From an uncultured Eubacteriales bacterium (GTDB lineage Bacteria; Bacillota; Clostridia; Oscillospirales; UBA644): a stretch of 5,086 nucleotides of DNA. This document shows, piece after piece, positions 1 to 5,086 of this stretch. The DNA lies in assembly GCA_934486965.1 (NCBI GenBank), contig CAKSQP010000108.1, forward strand, positions 1-5,086, written 5' to 3'. A model generated the notes under the pieces. The model had not been told where the DNA came from, searched no databases, and was given only the letters and a program-made list of their open reading frames with translations. Positions within the stretch are counted from its first letter, which is position 1. Each line of letters begins with the position of its first letter. The translations under genes were made by a program, and so were the position numbers.

Positions 1-50
1 ACATATCCGTTTTCGGCAATAAGCAGGTTTATCAGTTTTTCGTCAATCAT
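1..50 (-). CDS. N-terminus of a leftward gene, possibly a BirA-like HTH protein (partial)
   Basis: Only the first 16 complete codons are visible, reading MIDEKLINLLIAENGY and then a GT that begins the next codon; the gene leaves the window at the left edge. The ATG at 50-48 is preceded by GGAG (62-59) with an 8-nt spacer, which makes it a credible start although so little is visible. The fragment is a charged amphipathic helix followed by an ENGYV turn. This is how many small winged-helix regulators begin (BirA biotin ligase/repressors, DeoR-type). The inverted repeat directly upstream favours a BirA-like protein, but 16 residues cannot establish a family. It is divergent from the NUDIX-led operon. 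Confidence is for a real gene start; the identity is a guess. Confidence 0.6.
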   Translation of the reverse strand, partial: MIDEKLINLLIAENGY

Positions 51-58
51 TTTTTTAT

Positions 59-62
59 CTCC
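59..62 (-). promoter_or_regulatory. Ribosome binding site of the leftward partial gene
   Basis: GGAG on the minus strand, 8 nt upstream of the ATG at 50. It decides the start of an otherwise barely visible gene. The spacer is purine- and A-rich (ATAAAAAA), as is usual for low-GC Firmicutes. Confidence 0.6.
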
Positions 63-64
63 GA

Positions 65-96
65 TTGTCACCTTGGTTGAATTCTTTCGGTGACAA
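65..96. promoter_or_regulatory. Inverted repeat TTGTCACC-N16-GGTGACAA, candidate operator (BirA-like geometry)
   Basis: Two perfect 8-bp arms, TTGTCACC at 65-72 and GGTGACAA at 89-96, are separated by 16 bp, for a total span of 32 bp. It lies just upstream of the leftward gene's ribosome binding site and next to its candidate -10 box, where a repressor would block initiation. Known BirA operators have the form TTGTAAACC-N14/15-GGTTTACAA, with a similar span and the same outer TTGT/ACAA and inner CC/GG bases. The middle bases differ here. It could equally be the site of another dimeric regulator or a weak 5'-UTR hairpin with a large loop. Confidence 0.45.
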
Positions 97-100
97 ATAA

Positions 101-128
101 AGTATAAATTAAATATATTACCTTACAG
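101..128 (-). promoter_or_regulatory. Candidate sigma-A promoter for the leftward gene
   Basis: On the minus strand, CTGTAA (128-123) as a poor -35 and TATACT (106-101) as a good -10 are separated by 16 bp. This predicts transcription starting near 94, inside the right arm of the inverted repeat, with a leader of about 45 nt. The -35 matches the consensus at only three positions and the region is A/T-rich, so chance matches are likely. Confidence 0.3.
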
Positions 129-194
129 TGTTATATCTTCGGCATAAATGTTACAAAATAAAATTTACATTAAATCGACTTTTTCCCTGAAATA

Positions 195-223
195 TTGACT
201 TTGCAGGCGCTTTTTGGTATCAT
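195..223 (+). promoter_or_regulatory. Extended -10 sigma-A promoter of the NUDIX/Sua5-CoaE/aminopeptidase operon
   Basis: TTGACT (195-200) and TATCAT (218-223) are separated by exactly 17 bp, and a TG at 215-216 gives an extended -10 (TGG-TATCAT). An A/T-rich stretch around 141-194 could act as an UP element. Transcription is expected to start at about 229-231, giving a leader of about 36 nt before the TTG start at 267. No other promoter of this quality was seen upstream of the three rightward genes, so it probably serves all of them. No operator or riboswitch is apparent in the short leader. Confidence 0.7.
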
Positions 224-252
224 ATATTTGTTATATCCAACAGAGCCAAAGG

Positions 253-262
253 AAGGCGGTGA
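253..262 (+). promoter_or_regulatory. Strong Shine-Dalgarno site that fixes a TTG start
   Basis: AAGGCGGTGA matches the full anti-Shine-Dalgarno complement AAGGAGGTGA at nine of ten positions. Its AGGCGG core ends 7 nt before the TTG at 267. There is no in-frame ATG until codon 201 of the gene, so this site is the main evidence for the start. Confidence 0.75.
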
Positions 263-266
263 CGGC

Positions 267-1445
267 TTGAAACAGGAATTACGGACTTCGGAAATAAGGA
301 ATAAAACCGCCGAGTCCGAAAAGCGAATCATTAAAAGATTTCTCGGCTCAAAATGCAGAGAAATCCTGACGGTCGCAGGCGGAACGGCAAAAAGCAACTA
401 TGCCGATAATATTGTTGTCTGCGATAAAAAAGACGAGAACGACGTGATAACAGGGCTTCTGAACAACGGTTATTCTTCATGCGGTGAACAAACGTTTACT
501 TGTGATAAGGACGGCAAAGTTTCCACTGTATTCGTTACGGAAAAGAACGACAGGCTTTATTATGTGCTTACGGGATTTTCGGAATATACCCTGTTGAGCG
601 AAAAGCAATGCAAAAAATATCTGTATCTCAAGAGCAGACTTTATCAGACATGCGACAGTCTTGCGGAATATGAAAAAGAAAAATTCGGTTATATTGAACG
701 GGAATTCAACAGTTTTGTCGCATGGCGTTTTCTCGGGAAAAAAGTAAATGTAACCGAGATAAAAGACAATTCCGAATTGTTTTACAGTTATAGGGATTCA
801 AGTTACGACCTGAATATAGGAAAATCCGACAGGCGGATATTCGGCGCTCAGGTCAAAACCTACGTTATGGGCGTAAAAAACCCGATAAAACGTTTTTCGG
901 GGAAAATAATATCCGTAATATACGAAAACGGCGGATTTGCATTTGTCGCCGCTCCCCTCAATAAGATTTATTACGAGCCTGATATAAAGAAAGCGCTTCT
1001 GGCAATTTCCGAGACCCCTGCCCCTCAAATGATCTGTCTTTACGAGAAATCCTGCGGTGCTGTCGTATATAAGAAAACGCCGCGCGGCGTTTATTATCTT
1101 CTGATCAAAAACCGTTCGAAAAATATCGGTTTTCCCAAAGGGCATGTCGAAATGGACGAGACGGAACTTGACACCGCCGCGAGGGAAATTTTCGAGGAAA
1201 CGAACGTAAAGGTCGTCATTGACACCAATTTCAGAATATCATACAACTACACGGTAAGTTTTTTCATTAAAAAACAGGCGGTATATTATGTTGCGGAAAT
1301 TGTCGGCGGAGATATAAAAGTTCCCGAAGACGAAATTCTCGATTACAGTTTCGTGCCGTTTGACGAGGCTTTGAAACTTCTCACCTACCCCAACGAAAAA
1401 CGTATTCTGAGAAGCGCAAATCAATATATCAACCGTACAAAATAG
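267..1445 (+). CDS. NUDIX hydrolase (Ap4A-type box) with long N-terminal extension
   Basis: The protein has 392 residues from a TTG start. The open frame reaches back to 195, but that stretch contains the promoter, and the strong SD at 253-262 points to 267. The NUDIX domain is residues ~259-385. The box runs from G292 to V314 and fits GX5EX7REUXEEXGU, with E298, R306, E307, E310 and E311 present and N313 replacing the usual Gly. FPKGHVE at the start of the box is typical of Ap4A/diadenosine polyphosphate hydrolases; the CoA-hydrolase UPF0035 motif is absent. Residues ~155-250 (FLGKKVNV, then TYVMGVKNPIKRFSGKIISV) resemble small clostridial family I pyrophosphatases, but the signature aspartates are missing (F-G-A-Q-V-K where D-x-x-x-x-D is expected). 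Residues 1-150 are unrecognised, with no signal peptide or membrane segment. Probably a cytosolic nucleoside-polyphosphate hydrolase; the substrate is unknown. It is the first gene of the operon, 10 bp before the next. Confidence 0.85.
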   Translation: MKQELRTSEIRNKTAESEKRIIKRFLGSKCREILTVAGGTAKSNYADNIVVCDKKDENDVITGLLNNGYSSCGEQTFTCDKDGKVSTVFVTEKNDRLYYVLTGFSEYTLLSEKQCKKYLYLKSRLYQTCDSLAEYEKEKFGYIEREFNSFVAWRFLGKKVNVTEIKDNSELFYSYRDSSYDLNIGKSDRRIFGAQVKTYVMGVKNPIKRFSGKIISVIYENGGFAFVAAPLNKIYYEPDIKKALLAISETPAPQMICLYEKSCGAVVYKKTPRGVYYLLIKNRSKNIGFPKGHVEMDETELDTAAREIFEETNVKVVIDTNFRISYNYTVSFFIKKQAVYYVAEIVGGDIKVPEDEILDYSFVPFDEALKLLTYPNEKRILRSANQYINRTK

Positions 1446-1455
1446 AGGCAAACCG

Positions 1456-3096
1456 ATGTTTATAGGAAACGATGAAAAATCCGTAGATAAGGCAGTTCGG
1501 GCACTCCTTGACGGAAAACTTGTCGCACTCCCCACCGAAACGGTGTACGGACTTGCGGCAAACGCGCTGTCACCAGACGCCTGTTCTTTAATTTACAGGG
1601 CAAAGGGACGTCCTTCGGATAATCCCCTTATCGTTCACATAGCGGACTGCGAAGACGCCGAAAAGTACGCGGAAATGACTGACGACGCGTATCGGCTTGC
1701 AAAGGCTTTCTGGCCCGGACCTCTTACGATGATCCTCAAAAAGAAAAACTGTATTCCCGATACCGTTACCGCTGGGCTCGATACCGTTGCTCTGCGAATG
1801 CCAGATAAGGATATTACCCGTGAAATCATAAGGAAAGCAGGAATTCCCCTTGCCGCACCGTCTGCAAACCTTTCGGGAAAACCGAGTCCGACAAAGGCGG
1901 AACATGTTTTTGACGATTATAACGGCAGAACGCTTGAGGACGGAACGGAAGCGATCGCGGGAATCATCGACGGCGGAGAATGTGAAAAAGGCGTTGAATC
2001 GACGATAGTCCTCCTTGCGGGACAAACGCCCGTTCTTCTGCGTCCCGGAGTTATCACCTTTGAGATGTTACGCGAATATCTTCCCGATATTGCGATAGCA
2101 AAAGCCGTAGTTTCGGAAATGAAAGAGGGAGAAAAAGCGCTTTCTCCGGGAATGAAACACCGTCACTATTCTCCGAAAACTCACACGGTCGGTATTACTG
2201 GAACAAAAAAGAATATTTTTGCTTATATAAACGCTAGAGCAGGCAAAGAGACTGTCGCGGCTCTTATATTCGAAGACGATGATCAGGCGCTTTCGGACGA
2301 AGTTATCCGTATTTCATACGGCAAGGAGTCTTCCCCCGAAAGTCTTGCAAAAAACCTGTTTTCCGCACTCCGTGACATTGACAAAAAGGGCGCAGACATT
2401 ATTTTTGCGGAAATTCCGAAAGAAAGCGACGGAATTTATCTGGCGGTTTATAACAGGCTTATCAGAGCCTGCGGTTTTTCTGTTTTCGACGCGGATATCC
2501 CACCTGTTTCGGTCTCTGTTACGGGACCTTCGGGCGCGGGCAAAAGTTCCGTTTGCAAAGAACTTGAAAAATGCGGTTTTTATCATATAGATACGGATAA
2601 AATCGCGGCGGAAATACTTCCTACAAAGGAAAATGAACTTATAAAAGTATTCGGAAACGGGATTCTCTCCGACGGCATGATTTCAAGGAAAGCGCTTGCT
2701 GAAATTGCATTTTCCTCGGAAGAGAATACAAAGAAACTGAACAGGATAATGCACCCTGCGGTAACCGAATCGGTAAAAAGGATAATTGCCGAAAAGACCG
2801 CCTGCCGTATCCCCGTTCTTGTCGACGGTGCGGCGATAATCGAGGCGGGCGTAAATAAAATTACCGATATTACGGTTTCGGTTATTGCTCCCGAAGATAT
2901 CCGCAAAAAAAGGATATTGTCACGGGACGGTATCTCGGAAAATATGATAAATGAGCGTTTTTCCGTTCAACTTTCCGACAGCGACTATATTAAGAATTCC
3001 GATATAAATATTGTCAACGACGGAAGTCACGATATCAAAGAACTTGCAGAAACGGTAAAAGAATATATTAAAAACAGTCAGGAGGAGTCGGTATGA
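1456..3096 (+). CDS. sua5-coaE: Fused threonylcarbamoyl-AMP synthase (Sua5/TsaC) and dephospho-CoA kinase (CoaE)
   Basis: The protein has 546 residues. The N-terminal YrdC domain (~1-205) makes threonylcarbamoyl-AMP from Thr, bicarbonate and ATP for t6A37 tRNA modification. It carries PTETVYGL (26-33), KGRPSDNPL (50-58), WPGPLT, LRMP and SANLSG (136-141). SPGMKHRHYSP (230-240) is the classic Sua5 linker, followed by the Sua5 C-terminal domain to ~344, so this half is Sua5-type rather than short TsaC. A linker of about six residues (DADIPP) leads to CoaE (~351-546, about 196 residues, a normal CoaE length), which phosphorylates dephospho-CoA. CoaE features are the P-loop GPSGAGKSS (357-365), IDTDK with D381, MHP, IIEAG and RDGIS. 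No ATG, GTG or TTG codon lies in frame near the junction, so a single chain is expected. GAGG at 1445-1448 is 7 nt before the ATG and overlaps the upstream stop codon. It overlaps the next gene by 4 bp. Confidence 0.92.
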   Translation: MFIGNDEKSVDKAVRALLDGKLVALPTETVYGLAANALSPDACSLIYRAKGRPSDNPLIVHIADCEDAEKYAEMTDDAYRLAKAFWPGPLTMILKKKNCIPDTVTAGLDTVALRMPDKDITREIIRKAGIPLAAPSANLSGKPSPTKAEHVFDDYNGRTLEDGTEAIAGIIDGGECEKGVESTIVLLAGQTPVLLRPGVITFEMLREYLPDIAIAKAVVSEMKEGEKALSPGMKHRHYSPKTHTVGITGTKKNIFAYINARAGKETVAALIFEDDDQALSDEVIRISYGKESSPESLAKNLFSALRDIDKKGADIIFAEIPKESDGIYLAVYNRLIRACGFSVFDADIPPVSVSVTGPSGAGKSSVCKELEKCGFYHIDTDKIAAEILPTKENELIKVFGNGILSDGMISRKALAEIAFSSEENTKKLNRIMHPAVTESVKRIIAEKTACRIPVLVDGAAIIEAGVNKITDITVSVIAPEDIRKKRILSRDGISENMINERFSVQLSDSDYIKNSDINIVNDGSHDIKELAETVKEYIKNSQEESV

Positions 3097-4490
3097 GCGA
3101 CTTGCTTTACAAAAAGAAGAATACATTCGAAGAAAAAGACGACGCTTTCATAAATAAGGCGTACGATTACTGCGAAGGCTACAAAGCGTTCCTTGACAGC
3201 AGTTACATTGAACGTCCCGGAATCGAAGCCGTGAAAAAACAGGCGGAGGAAAAAGGATATCTCCCGTTTGATTTCAAAAAAGAATACCATACAGGCGATA
3301 AATTTTATCATATCCAGAAAGAGCGTTCAATGCTGCTTGTTTCCGTCGGTAAAGAAGAGCTTGAAAACGGATTCAATATGGTCGCGGCGCATATAGACTG
3401 TCCGAGACTTGACCTCAAGCCCTCTCCCCTTTTTGACGACAGCGGGATCGCATATTTCAAAACGCACTATTACGGCGGTATAAAAAAATATCAGTGGGTC
3501 ACTATTCCTCTTATTCTCTGCGGAAGAGTCTATAAAAAGGACGGAACTGCGGTCGACGTAGTTATAGGTAAAGACAGAACAGATCCTGTTTTCTATATCT
3601 CCGACCTTCTTCCCCACCTTGCAAGGGAACAGGAGAGCAAATCGCTGTATAGCGGTATCTCGGGTGAAGACCTGAAAGTTATTATCGGGACCCGCCGCAA
3701 TAAAAAGTCGGAAAACGACGATAAGAAAATCGACGGAGAAGACAGCCCGAAATATTTCGCAATGAAACTTCTCAACGAAAAATACGGCATTACGGAAGAA
3801 GATCTTTTTTCTGCCGAACTTTCCTTCGTTCCTAATTACGAGCCGAGAGATATCGGACTTGACCGTTCTCTTATCGCTTCCGCGGGCCATGACGACAGAA
3901 TTTGCTGTTACCCCGCCGTCTCCGCGCTTTTTGAAGAGACAGTTCCCGAAAGGACCTCCGTTGTTCTTCTTGCGGATAAAGAAGAGATAGGAAGCGTCGG
4001 AATTACGGGTATGCAGGGTAATTTCTGGTACGATATTCTTTCCGCAACAGCGGAAAACGCAGGCAAAAACAAATATATGATGTTTGAAAATTCCACTGCC
4101 CTTTCCGCAGACGTTGCGGCGGCTTACGATCCGTCATATTCGGGAGTTTACGATAAAGGCAACAGTGCCGATGTAAACTGCGGTTTTGCTCTTTATAAAT
4201 ATTCTGGCGCAGGCGGAAAATCAAACGCGTCGGAAGCCGATCCGAAATTCATGGCTGAACTTCGCAATCTTTTTGATAAGAAAAATCTTGAATATCAGTT
4301 CTACGAACTCGGAAAGATAGACGCAGGCGGCGGCGGGACCGTTTCGAAATACATAGCCGCAAAAAATATTACGGTCGTCGATATGGGAGTCCCCATTCTT
4401 TCGATGCACGCACCGTATGAGGCGGCGGCAAAGACGGATATATACAATATGTACCTTGCCGTTAAAGCATATCTTGAAGAATTCAGATAA
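3093..4490 (+). CDS. apeA: M18 family metalloaminopeptidase (ApeA / aminopeptidase 1 type)
   Basis: The protein has 465 residues, the normal length for bacterial M18 aminopeptidases, which are cytosolic di-zinc exopeptidases related to aspartyl aminopeptidase that form dodecameric tetrahedra and release N-terminal residues from peptides. The expected metal-site motifs are present in order: AAHIDCPRLDLKP (H100, catalytic-region D102), AGHDDR (D267/D268), DKEEIGS (E297/E298), SADVAAAYDP (D340) and SMHAPYE (H439). GHDDR and MHAPYE in place of the eukaryotic-like variants favour the ApeA subgroup. No signal peptide or membrane segment is visible. AGGAGG at 3080-3085 is 7 nt before the ATG, and the ATG overlaps the upstream TGA as ATGA, so translation is probably coupled to the Sua5-CoaE gene. 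It is the last gene of the operon; its TAA runs into the A-tract of the terminator. The metal-ligand assignment is by motif recognition, not alignment. Confidence 0.93.
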   Translation: MSDLLYKKKNTFEEKDDAFINKAYDYCEGYKAFLDSSYIERPGIEAVKKQAEEKGYLPFDFKKEYHTGDKFYHIQKERSMLLVSVGKEELENGFNMVAAHIDCPRLDLKPSPLFDDSGIAYFKTHYYGGIKKYQWVTIPLILCGRVYKKDGTAVDVVIGKDRTDPVFYISDLLPHLAREQESKSLYSGISGEDLKVIIGTRRNKKSENDDKKIDGEDSPKYFAMKLLNEKYGITEEDLFSAELSFVPNYEPRDIGLDRSLIASAGHDDRICCYPAVSALFEETVPERTSVVLLADKEEIGSVGITGMQGNFWYDILSATAENAGKNKYMMFENSTALSADVAAAYDPSYSGVYDKGNSADVNCGFALYKYSGAGGKSNASEADPKFMAELRNLFDKKNLEYQFYELGKIDAGGGGTVSKYIAAKNITVVDMGVPILSMHAPYEAAAKTDIYNMYLAVKAYLEEFR

Positions 4491-4531
4491 AAAAATTAAG
4501 CCGAAGAGTTTTGCTCTTCGGCTGTTTTTTT
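4489..4531. terminator. Bidirectional intrinsic terminator between convergent operons
   Basis: A perfect 10-bp stem, AGCCGAAGAG (4499-4508) and CTCTTCGGCT (4514-4523), closes a 5-nt loop (TTTTG). Rightward it is followed by G and seven T (4525-4531). Leftward, after three bases, it is followed by seven T on the minus strand (4495-4489). It therefore works in both directions, ending the aminopeptidase operon and the ATP synthase operon. The T-tracts overlap both stop codons (TAA at 4488-4490; TAA at 4532-4530 on the minus strand). Confidence 0.93.
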
Positions 4532-4790
4532 ATTTCCAATTAAACGTTCCCGAAAGGAATATTGTTTTATCCTGAGAAACGGTCAGCAATCCGCCGTCGG
4601 TTTCTCCCGATTTTTCCGTTCCGTCGGGAAGTTCGATATAAACGTTTGACGGCACGATCTTTGTTATAAACGGTATATGCCCCGCCATGACAGCAAGGTC
4701 ACCCTCCGTTCCTCTGACGGAAAGAGAAACCGCCTCGCCCTCAAAAAGGTTACCGGACGGCGATGAGATCGTCAGTTGAAAAGTTTTCAT
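4530..4790 (-). CDS. atpC: F-type ATP synthase epsilon subunit, short form lacking the C-terminal helical domain
   Basis: The protein has 86 residues. It matches the N-terminal beta-sandwich of the F1 epsilon subunit, which belongs to the central stalk and couples gamma and the c-ring: MKTFQLTISSPSGNLFEG, SVRGTEGDLAVMAGHIPFIT, then GGLLTVSQDKTIFLSGTFNW. The usual bacterial subunit is about 130-140 residues, the extra ~50 forming a two-helix domain that can inhibit ATP hydrolysis. Here the frame stops just after the sandwich, and the terminator begins within a few bases of the stop, so no leftover helical coding sequence exists; the short form looks genuine and settled. The start overlaps the atpD stop (ATGA at 4790-4787), with AGAGG (4803-4799) 8 nt upstream inside atpD. 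It is the last gene of the ATP synthase operon. Confidence 0.93.
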   Translation of the reverse strand: MKTFQLTISSPSGNLFEGEAVSLSVRGTEGDLAVMAGHIPFITKIVPSNVYIELPDGTEKSGETDGGLLTVSQDKTIFLSGTFNWK

Positions 4791-5086
4791 TTTGCAAGCC
4801 TCTTCGCTTTCTCTACCGCGTCGTCAATGGTTCCTACAAACAGGAACGCCGATTCGGGAAGATCGTCGTGCTTTCCTTCGATTATTTCCTTGAAACCGCG
4901 GATAGTTTCGGAAAGAGGAACATATATTCCGGGGAATCCGTTGAATTTTTCCGAAACATGGAACGGCTGAGAAAGAAATCTCTGGATCTTTCTTGCGCGG
5001 GAAACAAGGGCTTTATCTTCATCGGAAAGTTCGTCCATACCCATAATGGCGATAATGTCCATAAGTTCGTTGTATCTCTGCAGGAT
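4787..5086 (-). CDS. atpD: F-type ATP synthase beta subunit, C-terminal 99 residues (partial)
   Basis: This is the catalytic beta subunit of F1, which binds and makes or hydrolyses ATP. Only the C-terminal helical domain is in the window; the gene enters from the right edge and the nucleotide-binding core lies outside. Visible residues begin ILQRYNELMDIIAIMGMDEL. DELSDED (visible residues 18-24) is the DELSEED loop that contacts gamma and epsilon during rotation. It is followed by the highly conserved ARKIQRFLSQPFHV, PLSETIRGFKEII and the FLFVGTIDDAVEKAK tail. The methionine at 5062 is internal and is not the start. It overlaps atpC by 4 bp, consistent with the standard atpD-atpC order and translational coupling. 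Confidence 0.97.
   Translation of the reverse strand: MLQRYNELMDIIAIMGMDELSDEDKALVSRARKIQRFLSQPFHVSEKFNGFPGIYVPLSETIRGFKEIIEGKHDDLPESAFLFVGTIDDAVEKAKRLAK

Noticed and set aside
77..108. A rightward TTGAAT...TATAAA promoter-like pair
   Set aside because: The spacer is 20 bp, too long, and a far better promoter exists at 195-223 next to the rightward gene.
90..119. A rightward GTGACA-N18-TATATT pair
   Set aside because: GTGACA is part of the inverted repeat and TATATT lies in general A/T-rich DNA; it would produce a redundant leader of about 140 nt.
124..194. Search of the divergent intergenic region for a riboswitch or small RNA
   Set aside because: It is A/T-rich with no strong hairpin and no T-tract terminator; it lies upstream of the mapped promoter and is better explained as promoter-flanking DNA.
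1588..2025. A 145-residue open frame on the minus strand
   Set aside because: It is antisense to the conserved YrdC domain; its composition (Arg-, Phe- and Ser-rich) is that of a shadow frame.
2279..2590. A 103-residue rightward open frame in another phase inside sua5-coaE
   Set aside because: It overlaps the Sua5 C-terminal domain and the P-loop coding sequence; the Arg-rich product looks like a shadow, with no domain.
3327..3890. A 187-residue open frame on the minus strand
   Set aside because: It lies fully antisense to the aminopeptidase gene, which has clear family motifs. The product has no recognisable domain and no ribosome binding site that stands out.
4776..4970. A short rightward open frame opposite the ATP synthase genes
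   Set aside because: It is antisense to the highly conserved end of atpD; no coding evidence.
4787..5062. Reading the methionine at 5062 as the start of a separate 91-residue protein
   Set aside because: The frame continues upstream to the window edge as ILQRYNEL, which is conserved ATP synthase beta sequence, so the methionine is internal.

Overview
The window looks like a chromosomal housekeeping segment from an anaerobic Firmicute of the class Clostridia, probably an uncultured gut Oscillospiraceae/Ruminococcaceae-type lineage. This rests on strong AGGAGG-type Shine-Dalgarno sites, short A/T-rich intergenic DNA, sigma-A-type promoter boxes, tightly packed and overlapping genes, and protein sequences that read like clostridial family members. 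The taxonomic call is inference; there is no rRNA or marker comparison behind it. I see no mobile element, CRISPR array, tRNA or rRNA.

Layout: (1) Positions 1-50 hold the first 16 codons of a leftward gene. It has its own ribosome binding site and a perfect 8-bp inverted repeat (65-96) in its upstream region. The repeat has the geometry of a BirA biotin-repressor operator, and the short N-terminus is compatible with a BirA-like helix-turn-helix. (2) A divergent intergenic region (51-266) carries a well-formed rightward extended -10 promoter (195-223). (3) This promoter drives a compact three-gene rightward operon, 267-4490. Its first gene is a NUDIX hydrolase with a long N-terminal extension that seems to contain a degenerate pyrophosphatase-like segment. 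The second is a fused Sua5-type threonylcarbamoyl-AMP synthase plus dephospho-CoA kinase. The third is an M18 metalloaminopeptidase. The gaps are 10 bp and then a 4-bp ATGA overlap, so translation is probably coupled. (4) A bidirectional terminator (4489-4531) sits in the 39-bp convergent gap. (5) Leftward, the distal end of an F-type ATP synthase operon, the C-terminus of atpD (beta) and a short atpC (epsilon), runs in from the right edge and ends at the same terminator.

How the genes might work together: the fusion protein makes the threonylcarbamoyl-adenylate used for t6A37 tRNA modification (releasing pyrophosphate) and also performs the last step of CoA synthesis. The upstream NUDIX protein is most like Ap4A-type nucleotide hydrolases, and its extra domain resembles a pyrophosphatase that has lost its catalytic aspartates. 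A shared theme of nucleotide/pyrophosphate metabolism is possible but unproven. The aminopeptidase is a general peptide-turnover enzyme. The most unusual points are the Sua5-CoaE single-chain fusion, the PPase-like/NUDIX architecture, the epsilon subunit without its C-terminal helices, and the possible BirA operator.
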